From Amorphoplanes digitatis (GTDB lineage Bacteria; Actinomycetota; Actinomycetes; Mycobacteriales; Micromonosporaceae): 64,000 nucleotides of DNA. Positions 31,154 to 38,516 of this stretch are shown here, one piece after another; position 1 is the stretch's first letter, and each line of letters begins with the position of its first letter. The notes below the pieces were generated by a model. It was given only the letters and a program-made list of their open reading frames with translations, did not search any database and was not told the DNA's origin. The translations under genes were made by a program, and so were the position numbers. Location of the stretch: positions 4,334,501 through 4,398,500 of the forward strand of contig NZ_JACHNH010000001.1 of the NCBI RefSeq assembly GCF_014205335.1. The letters are read 5' to 3'.

Positions 31154-32071
31154 ATGCTCGACGTGCGGCGCCTGCGGCTGCTCTGCGACCTGTCCCGGCT
31201 CGGCACCATCGCGGCCGTCGCGCAGGCGGCCGCGTACACCCCGTCGGCGGTCTCCCAGCAGCTGTCGGCGCTGGAGCGGGAGGCGGGCGTGGCGCTGCTG
31301 GAACGCACCGGCCGCCGGGTCACCCTGACCGCGGCCGGACACGTGCTGGTGCAGCACGCCGAGACGGTGCTCGCGGCCCTGGAACGCACGTCGGCGGCGC
31401 TGGCCGCGGTGACCGCCGGCCTGTCGGGGCCGCTGCGCATCGGCGCGTTCCCGACCGCGGTCCGCACCCTGCTGCCGGAGGCGCTGGTCCGGCTGGGGCG
31501 CCGGCATCCGGGCCTGGAACTGATGGTGACCGAACTGGACCCGGTCGCGGTGCCGGCCGCGCTGCGCGAGCGGCGCCTCGACGTCGGCCTGCTGCACGAC
31601 TACGACGTCGTGCCGGTCGAGCCGGACCCGGTGCTCGACGCGGTGCCGCTGCTGGACGAGACGGTGTTCCTCGCGGTGCCCGCCGCGGGCACCGTCACGG
31701 CGCTGGACCAGGCCCGCGGCGCCGCCTGGATCCTGGCCAGCCCGGGCACGCTGTGTCACACGGCGACCGAGCACGTCTGCCGCGCGGCCGGGTTCACGCC
31801 GCGGGCACGGCACCAGGCCGACGACTTCGCCACGGTGCTGGCGCTGGTCGCGGCCGGGCAGGGCGTCTCACTGGTGCCCGAACTGGCCGCGGCCGGGACG
31901 CCCGCGGGCGTACGGCTGATCCCGCTGCCGACCCGCCGGCGCAACCGGATCGCCTACCGCCGGGGCGCGGCCGGCCATCCCGCGGTCTCCGCCTTCGTCT
32001 CGGCGATCCGGGCCGCCACCGGCGTGGCTGGTTTGCCCGCAGGCCCGGACCGCAGCAGGATCGCCGAATGA
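31154..32071 (+). CDS. LysR family transcriptional regulator
   Basis: A 305-residue LysR protein: N-terminal helix-turn-helix AAAYTPSAVSQQLSALEREAG with LLERTGRRVTLTAAG, then a periplasmic-binding-protein-like effector domain from about residue 90. The ATG at 31154 is preceded by TAAGCT (31142-31147) 6 nt upstream; an earlier GTG (31148) would overlap that box and was rejected. It is divergent from the DapA-like gene, its likely target, and its stop overlaps the ATG of a hydrolase gene. Confidence 0.92.
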   Translation: MLDVRRLRLLCDLSRLGTIAAVAQAAAYTPSAVSQQLSALEREAGVALLERTGRRVTLTAAGHVLVQHAETVLAALERTSAALAAVTAGLSGPLRIGAFPTAVRTLLPEALVRLGRRHPGLELMVTELDPVAVPAALRERRLDVGLLHDYDVVPVEPDPVLDAVPLLDETVFLAVPAAGTVTALDQARGAAWILASPGTLCHTATEHVCRAAGFTPRARHQADDFATVLALVAAGQGVSLVPELAAAGTPAGVRLIPLPTRRRNRIAYRRGAAGHPAVSAFVSAIRAATGVAGLPAGPDRSRIAE

Positions 32072-32634
32072 CCGACGTCGTCCTGTTCCACCACGCGCAG
32101 GGGCTGACCGCGGGCGTGCACGCCTTCGCCGACCACCTGCGCGGCGCGGGCCACACCGTGACCGTGCCCGACCTCTACGCCGGGGTGACCTTCGACAGCC
32201 TGGCCGCCGGGGTGGCGCACGCCCGGGACATCGGCATGGACGAGATCATCGCGCGCGGCGCCGCCGCGGTCGCCGGCGTGCCCGACCACGTGGTGTACGC
32301 GGGCTTCTCCCTGGGCGCGATGCCGGCGCAGAAGCTGGCGCAGACCCGGCCCGGCGCGCTCGGCGCGATCATCTACCACGGCGGGGTGCCGGCCTCGACC
32401 TTCGGCGGCCAGTGGCCGGCCCGGGTGCCGCTGCAACTGCACCTCGCCGAGGAGGACGAGTGGAGCGAGGTCGAGGTCGCGCGGGACCTGGCGGCGGCCG
32501 CCCGGGACGGGACGCTCTTCGTGTACCCGGGCTCGGCGCACCTGACCACCGAAAGCAGCCTGGCTGAGTACCAGCCGGAGACCTCGGCCCTGATCCTGCG
32601 GCGCAGCCTGGAATTCCTCCACCGGGTCGGGTGA
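32068..32634 (+). CDS. Dienelactone hydrolase family protein
   Basis: A 188-residue alpha/beta hydrolase of the dienelactone hydrolase type. The nucleophile motif is GFSLGA (Ser about 84, not the Cys of classical DLH), followed by IIYHGGVPA and a late His in GSAHLT. Length is a little short for DLH. The ATG overlaps the LysR stop by 4 nt, so they are translated together. Substrate unknown. Confidence 0.88.
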   Translation: MTDVVLFHHAQGLTAGVHAFADHLRGAGHTVTVPDLYAGVTFDSLAAGVAHARDIGMDEIIARGAAAVAGVPDHVVYAGFSLGAMPAQKLAQTRPGALGAIIYHGGVPASTFGGQWPARVPLQLHLAEEDEWSEVEVARDLAAAARDGTLFVYPGSAHLTTESSLAEYQPETSALILRRSLEFLHRVG

Positions 32635-32645
32635 CGGCGGGCCGG

Positions 32646-33356
32646 CTACCAGGGCAGGGTGCCCTCGGCGTCGAAGTAGCCGCCGGTGGGGCCGTCCGGT
32701 CCCACCGTCGCCATGCGCACGATGATCTCGGCGCCCTGCTCGACGCTCTGCCGGCCCGTGCCCCGGTTCAGGTCCGTGCTGGTGAAGCCCGGCTCCACCG
32801 CGTTGATCCGGATGCCCGGGAACGCCTTCGCGTACTGCACCGTGATCATGTTGACGGCCGCCTTCGACGCCGGGTACGCGACGCCGGTGTAGGCGTACCC
32901 CCGCGCGCCCGGGGTGGCGACCCGGACGACGGAGGCCAGGCCGCTGCTGACGTTGACCACGACCGGCGCCGCCGAGCGCCGCAGCAGCGGAAGGAAGGCG
33001 TGCAGGACCCGCACCATGCCGAAGACGTTCGTCTCGAACGTCTCCCGCATCACCTCGGCCGTCACCTCCGCGGCGCCGATCACGACCTTGCCGGCCTCCA
33101 TCTCCCGCTGGATGCCGGCGTTGTTGACGAGCACGTCCAGCCCGCCGTCGGCCTCGATGGCCTCGGCCGCGGCCGAGACGGACGCGTCGTCGGTGACGTC
33201 GAGCCGCACCGGCCGGGCCCGCAGCAGTTCGGCGGCCCGGCGTCCCCGCTCGGCGTCCCGGCTTCCGATGTAGACGCGATGACCCGCGGCGACGAGCCGG
33301 CGGGCGGTCTCGAAGCCGAGGCCCTTGTTCGCTCCGGTGATCAGAGTCGCGGTCAT
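32646..33356 (-). CDS. Short-chain dehydrogenase/reductase
   Basis: A 236-residue classical SDR. The NAD(P)-binding TGANKGLG (7-14), NNAG (78-81), Ser137/138 (NVSSGL) and the catalytic YPASK (Tyr161, Lys165) are intact. Start at ATG 33356 rather than GTG 33368, because the extra four residues are not typical. It is divergent from a PadR regulator across a dyad-rich 62-bp gap, so it is probably controlled by that regulator. Substrate unknown. Confidence 0.92.
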   Translation of the reverse strand: MTATLITGANKGLGFETARRLVAAGHRVYIGSRDAERGRRAAELLRARPVRLDVTDDASVSAAAEAIEADGGLDVLVNNAGIQREMEAGKVVIGAAEVTAEVMRETFETNVFGMVRVLHAFLPLLRRSAAPVVVNVSSGLASVVRVATPGARGYAYTGVAYPASKAAVNMITVQYAKAFPGIRINAVEPGFTSTDLNRGTGRQSVEQGAEIIVRMATVGPDGPTGGYFDAEGTLPW

Positions 33357-33361
33357 GGCAA

Positions 33362-33415
33362 CCGACACTAGTTGATACTACGGTTGACGTTATATAACGG
33401 CGGACGTAGTGTCGG
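33362..33415. promoter_or_regulatory. PadR operator region with nested inverted repeats
   Basis: The outer dyad is CCGACACTA (33362-33370) with TAGTGTCGG (33407-33415). An inner dyad is ACTACG (33377-33382) with CGTAGT (33405-33410). Between them lies the perfect palindrome GTTATATAAC (33389-33398). It fills the 62-bp divergent region between the SDR and padR starts and so should contain both promoters. Confidence 0.6.
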
Positions 33416-33418
33416 CGC

Positions 33419-33769
33419 ATGCAGGAACCCACCTTCTTGATCCTGACCGCGCTCGCCGCGGAACCCCTCCATGGCTACGGGGTGATCCGCACCGTCGACG
33501 AGCTGTCGGCCGGCGACGTCGTGCTGCGGCCGGGCACCCTCTACGGCGCCCTGGACCGCCTCGCCGAGCAGGGCCTCGTCGAGGTCGACCGTGAGGAGTC
33601 CGTCGACGGCCGGCTGCGCCGCTACTACCGGCTGACCTCCACCGGCGCCGCCGCGCTCGCCGCGCAGGTCGAGCGGCTGCGGCGGCACGCCGACGCCGCC
33701 GAGGCCCGGCTGCGCCGCCCGCGCGGGCGGACCGCGTTCGGCGCCGTCACCCTGGGGGTGGCCCGATGA
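33419..33769 (+). CDS. PadR family transcriptional regulator
   Basis: A 116-residue winged-helix repressor with FLILTALAAEPLHGYGV, RPGTLYGALDRLAEQGLVE and RRYYRLTSTG, plus a short C-terminal dimerisation helix. PadR proteins respond to small phenolic or lipophilic molecules or act with linked membrane proteins. The ATG overlaps the operator region by 3 bp downstream. Its stop overlaps the ATG of a membrane-protein gene. Confidence 0.92.
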   Translation: MQEPTFLILTALAAEPLHGYGVIRTVDELSAGDVVLRPGTLYGALDRLAEQGLVEVDREESVDGRLRRYYRLTSTGAAALAAQVERLRRHADAAEARLRRPRGRTAFGAVTLGVAR

Positions 33770-34887
33770 CCGCATCACCGGTACGCCTCGAGCGTCGCTA
33801 CCGCCGGCTGCTCTGGGCGTTTCCCGGCCCGTACCGCCGCCGGCACGGTGCGGAGATCGTCACGACGCTGCTCGACATGGCCGAGGCCGGCCACGGCCGG
33901 CAGTCCGCGGCGCAGGCGCTGCACCTGGTGGCCTGCGGAGTGCGGCAGCGGTTCCGGCTGCCCGCCGGCCGGCCCCTCGCGGTGGTCGCCGCCCTGCTGG
34001 CCGCGCTCGCCCTCGGCGCGCTGGGCGGCGCGGCCGGCAACCGGCTCGGCTGGCAGACCGCCGCACCCATGCCGTCCGGCGACGAGATGCGCGCCCTGGC
34101 CACCGCCGCGGTCGGCGGCAGCCCGTCCGACGTCGACCTGTACCCGTGGCGGACGGCGGCGAACGGCCCGGTCCTGGACGCGGGGGTGACCGTCGCGCCG
34201 GCCCACTCCGCCGACCGTGTCCGGGACGCACTGGCCGCGGCCGGATGGCGGACGACGACCTTCGAGGAGTCGACGGGCCGGTGGATCGTCCGCTTCGACG
34301 AGCACCCCGACATCGACGCGGCCACGGGCGCGCGGCTCCTCACCAAGGACGCCTGGGTGCCCGTCCAGGAACTGCGGTTCAGGGCGACCAAGGGCGGGCT
34401 GACCCTGTCGGGCGCAGGCATGAGCGCGGCCGCCGACGCCAGGTACGGCGTCGTCGCCGAGACGCGGCACAACTACACGGTGTGGGCCGGGGAGACCGCC
34501 GCCGTGCGGCCGCTGACCGTCGCGGGGTTCCTCGCCGGCGCGGTCGCCGGGTGGCTCGTCGCCGCGGCGTTCGCCTACCGGCTGCGCCGCGGCGGCCGAT
34601 CCCGGCGCCGGGTGACGTCGGCGCTGGTGGCGACGGCCTTCGCCGCGGCGGTCGTGCCCGCCTACCTGCTCTACAACGACCTCTACCGGATCTGGTCCTA
34701 CGACACCGCCAATCCGAATCCCTACATCGTGGACGGCCGCGCCGAGCAGCTCCCGCCGGGCCTGGCACCGGGCTGCGTGGTCGCCGCGCTCGTCGCCCTC
34801 GCCGCGGCGCTGCTGATCGCCCGGCGCGGTGCCCGTACCGAATCGACCGGACCGGAGCCGGTGACAGGCGGCGCCGTATCGCCCTAA
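33766..34887 (+). CDS. PadR-coupled membrane protein
   Basis: A 373-residue protein beginning with a conserved helical motif, LERRYRRLLWAFPGPYRRRHG, often found beside PadR genes. One span follows at about 65-85 (LAVVAALLAALALGALGGAA), then an ~120-residue extracytoplasmic region, then three further spans (VAGFLAGAVAGWLVAAAFA; SALVATAFAAAVVPAYLLY; VVAALVALAAALLIA). Start overlaps the padR stop (ATGA). Function unknown; the pair probably forms a sensing/regulatory unit. Confidence 0.85.
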   Translation: MTASPVRLERRYRRLLWAFPGPYRRRHGAEIVTTLLDMAEAGHGRQSAAQALHLVACGVRQRFRLPAGRPLAVVAALLAALALGALGGAAGNRLGWQTAAPMPSGDEMRALATAAVGGSPSDVDLYPWRTAANGPVLDAGVTVAPAHSADRVRDALAAAGWRTTTFEESTGRWIVRFDEHPDIDAATGARLLTKDAWVPVQELRFRATKGGLTLSGAGMSAAADARYGVVAETRHNYTVWAGETAAVRPLTVAGFLAGAVAGWLVAAAFAYRLRRGGRSRRRVTSALVATAFAAAVVPAYLLYNDLYRIWSYDTANPNPYIVDGRAEQLPPGLAPGCVVAALVALAAALLIARRGARTESTGPEPVTGGAVSP

Positions 34888-34896
34888 CCTCGATCG

Positions 34897-35523
34897 ATGA
34901 TCCGAAACGCCTACCTGGAATCCGCCCGGACCGCCGTGACCCTGCTGCGCCATCCCGCGCTGACCGAGCGCTGGTCCGCGCCGAGCGCGCTCGCCGACTT
35001 CTCCACCGGTGGCCTCGCCCGCCACCTCGCCGACCAGCTCACCCGCACCGTCACGTTCCTCGCGGCCGCGCCGGGCGGATCGGCGATCTCGATCATGGAG
35101 CACTTCACCGGCAACTCGTGGGTCGCCTCGGGAGTGGACGGCGCCGGCAACGTGCGCATCCGCGGCCGCTGCGAGCAGGCCGCCGCGCTGATCACCGCCG
35201 ACGGCCTGGCCGCCGAGGCCGGCGCCGCCCTGGACCTGCTCGAGACCGTCGTGCCGGGACAGCCGGACGACCGGATCGTCGACCTCGACGACTGGGGGCT
35301 GCTGGTCGACGACTTCCTGCTGACCCGGGTGATCGAGCTGGTCGTGCACGTCGACGACCTCGCGGTCAGCCTGGACCAGCCGACACCGGCGATGCCCGGC
35401 GAGGCGACCGAGGCGGCGATCCGGCTTCTCGGCCGCCTCGCGGCCTGGCGGCACGGCCCGCTGCCGGTGCTGCGCGCCCTGACCCGCCAGGAACGGGCAC
35501 CCGCCTCGATCGCCGCGTTCTGA
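34897..35523 (+). CDS. DinB/maleylpyruvate isomerase-like protein
   Basis: A 208-residue four-helix-bundle protein of the DinB/MDMPI superfamily: LADFSTGGLARHLADQLTR near the start and VIELVVHVDDLAVSL with a potential metal-binding His. Such proteins are often mycothiol-dependent enzymes. GTGACA (34861-34866), 18 bp, TAACCT (34885-34890) and then ATG 6 nt later give a leaderless promoter whose -10 overlaps the stop codon of the preceding gene. A strong terminator follows. Confidence 0.85.
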   Translation: MIRNAYLESARTAVTLLRHPALTERWSAPSALADFSTGGLARHLADQLTRTVTFLAAAPGGSAISIMEHFTGNSWVASGVDGAGNVRIRGRCEQAAALITADGLAAEAGAALDLLETVVPGQPDDRIVDLDDWGLLVDDFLLTRVIELVVHVDDLAVSLDQPTPAMPGEATEAAIRLLGRLAAWRHGPLPVLRALTRQERAPASIAAF

Positions 35524-35530
35524 GCACGGG

Positions 35531-35564
35531 CGAGCGCCGCCACGGGTAGCCGTGGCGGCGCTCG
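35531..35564 (+). terminator. Hairpin terminator after the DinB-like gene
   Basis: Perfect 15-bp stem, CGAGCGCCGCCACGG (35531-35545) with its complement at 35550-35564, loop GTAG, then TTGGGT. It starts 8 bp after the stop codon. Confidence 0.85.
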
Positions 35565-35670
35565 TTGGGTCAGCCGGGTCCGGCCCGGATCCTGGACGCG
35601 CTCGACGAGCCTTGCTCCACCTGGCCCCGGGCCAGCGGTATCCGGGCGGCGAACCGTCGCTGCGGGCGGC

Positions 35671-36099
35671 TCATTCCGCGAAGATCCTGACCTTGGTGTC
35701 CTTCTCCTCGACGTCGATGGTGAGGTCGCCCAGGTGAACCACCAGGTCTTCGAGGTCCTCGGGTTTGAGCTGGGTGACGTCGATGTCCACGCCGTTCTTG
35801 CGCAGCGCCTCGTTGACCTTCTCCTTGGCGCCGTTGGGGAGCAGGCTGGCCAGCTTCACCCCGGCCCGCAGCAGCGACAGCGGCACCCGGATGTTCACCT
35901 TCGTCGGCGCGTCGGCGCCGCTCTCCTGCTCCTCCACGAGGACGCGCAGGTACTTCGGGTTGTTCACATTGGTCTCGGCGGCGCGGGTGGCCGGCGCGGC
36001 GGGCTGCTTGTCCAGCGCGGCGATGAGGCTGTCGGCCTCGTCCGCGCTGATCTGACCCTCGGCGAGCATCTGCAGGATGTGCATGCGGTTGTCGTTCAT
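35671..36099 (-). CDS. SHOCT-like domain protein partnered with DUF2089
   Basis: A 142-residue protein with an N-terminal short helical domain, MHILQMLAEGQISADEADSL, and a C-terminal beta-rich segment (KVNIRVPLSLLRAGVKLASL, DLVVHLGDLTIDVEE). The same N-terminal motif occurs in YvlB-type proteins next to DUF2089 regulators. AAGGAGAGG precedes the ATG. It follows the DUF2089 gene by 40 bp in the same direction. Probably part of a small stress or envelope regulatory unit; no activity can be assigned. Confidence 0.85.
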   Translation of the reverse strand: MNDNRMHILQMLAEGQISADEADSLIAALDKQPAAPATRAAETNVNNPKYLRVLVEEQESGADAPTKVNIRVPLSLLRAGVKLASLLPNGAKEKVNEALRKNGVDIDVTQLKPEDLEDLVVHLGDLTIDVEEKDTKVRIFAE

Positions 36100-36139
36100 G
36101 TCCCTCTCCTTCGCTACGTGATGATCCGGGCCACCCGGA

Positions 36140-36502
36140 TCACGGCAGTGCCTCCAGCTCGCGGATCGCGTCGGCCGCGGTGATCTCGCCGCGCTTGAGG
36201 CGGTGGATCACCTCGGTGCGCGACGGCGCCGGATCGGTGTCGACGAACTCCAGGGCGTTGCCGATCCGGTTGAGCCGGTTCTTGATGGTGGGGTAGCTGA
36301 CCCCGAAGACGCGCTCCATCTCCTTGATGGAGCCGTGGCAGCGCACGAACGCGGTGACGAACACCTGGTCCTCGACGCTGAGCTCGGCGAGCTGCGGAAG
36401 CTCGAAGGCGCCCTCGATGGCCACGCCCGTGTCCGCCAGCCGCACCCGCTCGACGATGAGCGACTGCCCCTGGGTCAGCTTCGTGAGTTCCTGCCACTCC
36501 AT
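36140..36502 (-). CDS. DUF2089 domain protein, putative DNA-binding regulator
   Basis: A 120-residue protein containing the DUF2089 core: FELPQLAELSVEDQVFVTAFVRCHGSIKEM is condensed here as residues about 33-62, followed by helix-turn-helix-like ERVFGVSYPTIKNRLNRIG. The C-terminal RGEITAADAIRELEAL mirrors the N-terminal motif of the following SHOCT-like protein, so the two share a short interaction domain. The first ATG with a plausible purine-rich site (GGAGGG) is used. Confidence 0.88.
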   Translation of the reverse strand: MEWQELTKLTQGQSLIVERVRLADTGVAIEGAFELPQLAELSVEDQVFVTAFVRCHGSIKEMERVFGVSYPTIKNRLNRIGNALEFVDTDPAPSRTEVIHRLKRGEITAADAIRELEALP

Positions 36503-36523
36503 GATGCGCCCTCCTTAACTTTC

Positions 36524-37324
36524 TCAAGTATTGCCTTGAGATTCTTGATTCTGCAAGGCCTGGGGTTCAGATTCTTGCCGTGATCCTAGATAGGCGTCCA
36601 GCGCGGCGGCGCCGGCGAGCATGGCGCGGCCGCGGGCCGAGAGGCGGGCGTGCCAGTCGCCGAGCATCGACTCCAGCGGCGCGACGCCGCCGGCGGCGCG
36701 GACCTGGGCGATCAGCGGGGCGATCTGCTCCAGCCCGTAGCCGCCCCGCCGGAGCTGGTGGACGAGCCGGGCGTCGCGCACGTCGGCCGCGTCATAGACC
36801 CGGTAGCCGGTCCGCGGCTCACGGCGCGGCCGGACCAGGCCGGCCCGTTCCCACTTGCGCAGCGTGGCCGGGCGGATGCCGAGCCTTCTCGCCAGGGGGC
36901 CGACGAACGTGTCGCCGCGCTCCTGCGGCACGGGGCCCAGATCGCGCAGCGCCGCCTCGACGGCCAGCAGGGTACGGCGGTCGTCGAGAAGCTGGGCGTG
37001 GCTCTCGTCGATGATCCGCAGCGCGTCCCCGGTCGCGTCCTCGTGAACGGCCCGCATGATTGCCGCGGCCGTCCGATGGCCGTGCCCGGGCACCAGGGCG
37101 AGGAACGCGCTCAGCGCCAGCGCGTGCGCCCGCGTGTAGGTGCGGTATCCGTGCGGGGTGCGCTCGGCGCCCGGGAGGATGCCGTCCGCCTCGTAGTTCC
37201 TGATCGCCTGCGTCGACAGGCCGTGCCCGCGCGCCAGGTCAACCGGCCTCAGGTGTTCGCTCGTTTGAAGGTTTCGCGCCAAAGTACCGCCAATATCGCG
37301 CCAGAGTCTCAACCGACGGTTCAA
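36524..37324 (-). CDS. TioE-like transcriptional regulator with two MerR-type domains
   Basis: A 266-residue protein with two MerR helix-turn-helix units. The first is LRPVDLARGHGLSTQAIRNY...ERTPHGYRTY (about 25-65), the second RLGIRPATLRKWERAGLVRP...GYRVY (about 145-180). This tandem layout is that of the TioE family. The TTG at 37324 gives 20 residues ahead of the first domain; the true start may be further in, since homologues I recall begin near LRPVDLA. It is divergent from an erythromycin-esterase homologue with only 16 bp between starts, so it probably controls that gene. Confidence 0.85.
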   Translation of the reverse strand: MNRRLRLWRDIGGTLARNLQTSEHLRPVDLARGHGLSTQAIRNYEADGILPGAERTPHGYRTYTRAHALALSAFLALVPGHGHRTAAAIMRAVHEDATGDALRIIDESHAQLLDDRRTLLAVEAALRDLGPVPQERGDTFVGPLARRLGIRPATLRKWERAGLVRPRREPRTGYRVYDAADVRDARLVHQLRRGGYGLEQIAPLIAQVRAAGGVAPLESMLGDWHARLSARGRAMLAGAAALDAYLGSRQESEPQALQNQESQGNT

Positions 37325-37340
37325 CGATACGGTTTAAGGC

Positions 37341-38516
37341 ATGAAAGTTGATGCCGCCACCGTCATGGCGCTGCTCGGTTCCCGGCCGCGGCTGCTCGCC
37401 CTCGGCGAGCCGACCCACGGCGAGGAGACGCTGCTGAGCCTGCGCAACGAACTCTTCCGGCAGCTGGTCGAGCAGGAGGGCTACCGGACCATCGCGCTCG
37501 AGAGCGACTGCCTGATGGGCCTGGCCGTCGACGACTACGTCGCCGCGGGCACGGGCACGCTCGACGAGGCCATGGAGCGCGGCTTCAGCCACGGCTGGGG
37601 CGCCTTCGCGGGCAACCGTGACCTGGTGCGCTGGATGCGGGCGTACAACGAGGGCCGCAGTGGGGAGGAGCGGCTGCGCTTCGCCGGGGTCGACGGCCCG
37701 CTGGAGATCACCGGCGCCGCGAGTCCCCGGCCGGTGCTCACCGCGCTGCACGGCTACCTCGCCGCGCGGGTCGACGCCGACCTGCTGCCCTGCACCGCGC
37801 AGACGCTCGACCGGCTGCTCGGCGACGACGACCGGTGGACCGAACCCGCCGCGATGATGGACCCGTCCCGGTCCGTGGGGCGCACGCCCGAGGCCGAACG
37901 GCTGCGGCTGCACGCCGACGACCTGGCCGCCCTGCTCGACGCGCAGACGCCGCACCTGATCGCGACCTCCACGCCGGACGAATGGGACCGGGCGCGCCTG
38001 TACGGCCGCACCGCGACGGGCCTGCTGCGCTACCACTACTGGCTGGCGGACACCTCACCCGGCCGGATGACGTGGCTGCTCGGCGTCCGGGACTCGATGA
38101 TCGCCGCCAACCTGCTCGCCCTCGCCGAGCGCGGCCCGGCGCTGGTCAACGCCCACAACAGCCACCTGCAACGGGACAAGAGCGGGATGCGGCTCGGCGG
38201 CATGCAGCTCCAGTGGTGGTGTGCCGGGTCGATCGTCAGCGCCCGGCTGGGCGCGGAGTACGCCTTCCTGGCCTCGGCGCTCGGCACGATCCGCCATCAC
38301 GGCGTGGACACCCCGCCCCCCGACACCATCGAGGGACTGCTGTACGCGCTCCCGGAGGACCCCTGCCTCGTCGACCCCGGCGGCCTCGGCGACGCGACGC
38401 CCCGCGAGTCCACCTGGTTCGGCTACGCGGCGCTGGACCCGGCGCACGTGTCCCACTACGACGGGATCGTCTTCGTCAAGGACGCCCTGCCCAGCGAGCG
38501 CGTCAGCCGACGCTGA
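37341..38516 (+). CDS. Erythromycin esterase family protein
   Basis: A 391-residue member of the Ere family. Motifs are LGEPTHGEE (His about 26), TIALESDC, FSHGWGAF and VNAHNSHLQRD, covering the family's catalytic histidine/glutamate positions. Some members hydrolyse the macrolactone of 14-membered macrolides; many have unknown natural substrates, so resistance is possible but unproven. TACGGT (37328-37333) ends 7 nt before the ATG (leaderless). The last 14 bp overlap the end of the convergent GH31 gene. Confidence 0.9.
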   Translation: MKVDAATVMALLGSRPRLLALGEPTHGEETLLSLRNELFRQLVEQEGYRTIALESDCLMGLAVDDYVAAGTGTLDEAMERGFSHGWGAFAGNRDLVRWMRAYNEGRSGEERLRFAGVDGPLEITGAASPRPVLTALHGYLAARVDADLLPCTAQTLDRLLGDDDRWTEPAAMMDPSRSVGRTPEAERLRLHADDLAALLDAQTPHLIATSTPDEWDRARLYGRTATGLLRYHYWLADTSPGRMTWLLGVRDSMIAANLLALAERGPALVNAHNSHLQRDKSGMRLGGMQLQWWCAGSIVSARLGAEYAFLASALGTIRHHGVDTPPPDTIEGLLYALPEDPCLVDPGGLGDATPRESTWFGYAALDPAHVSHYDGIVFVKDALPSERVSRR

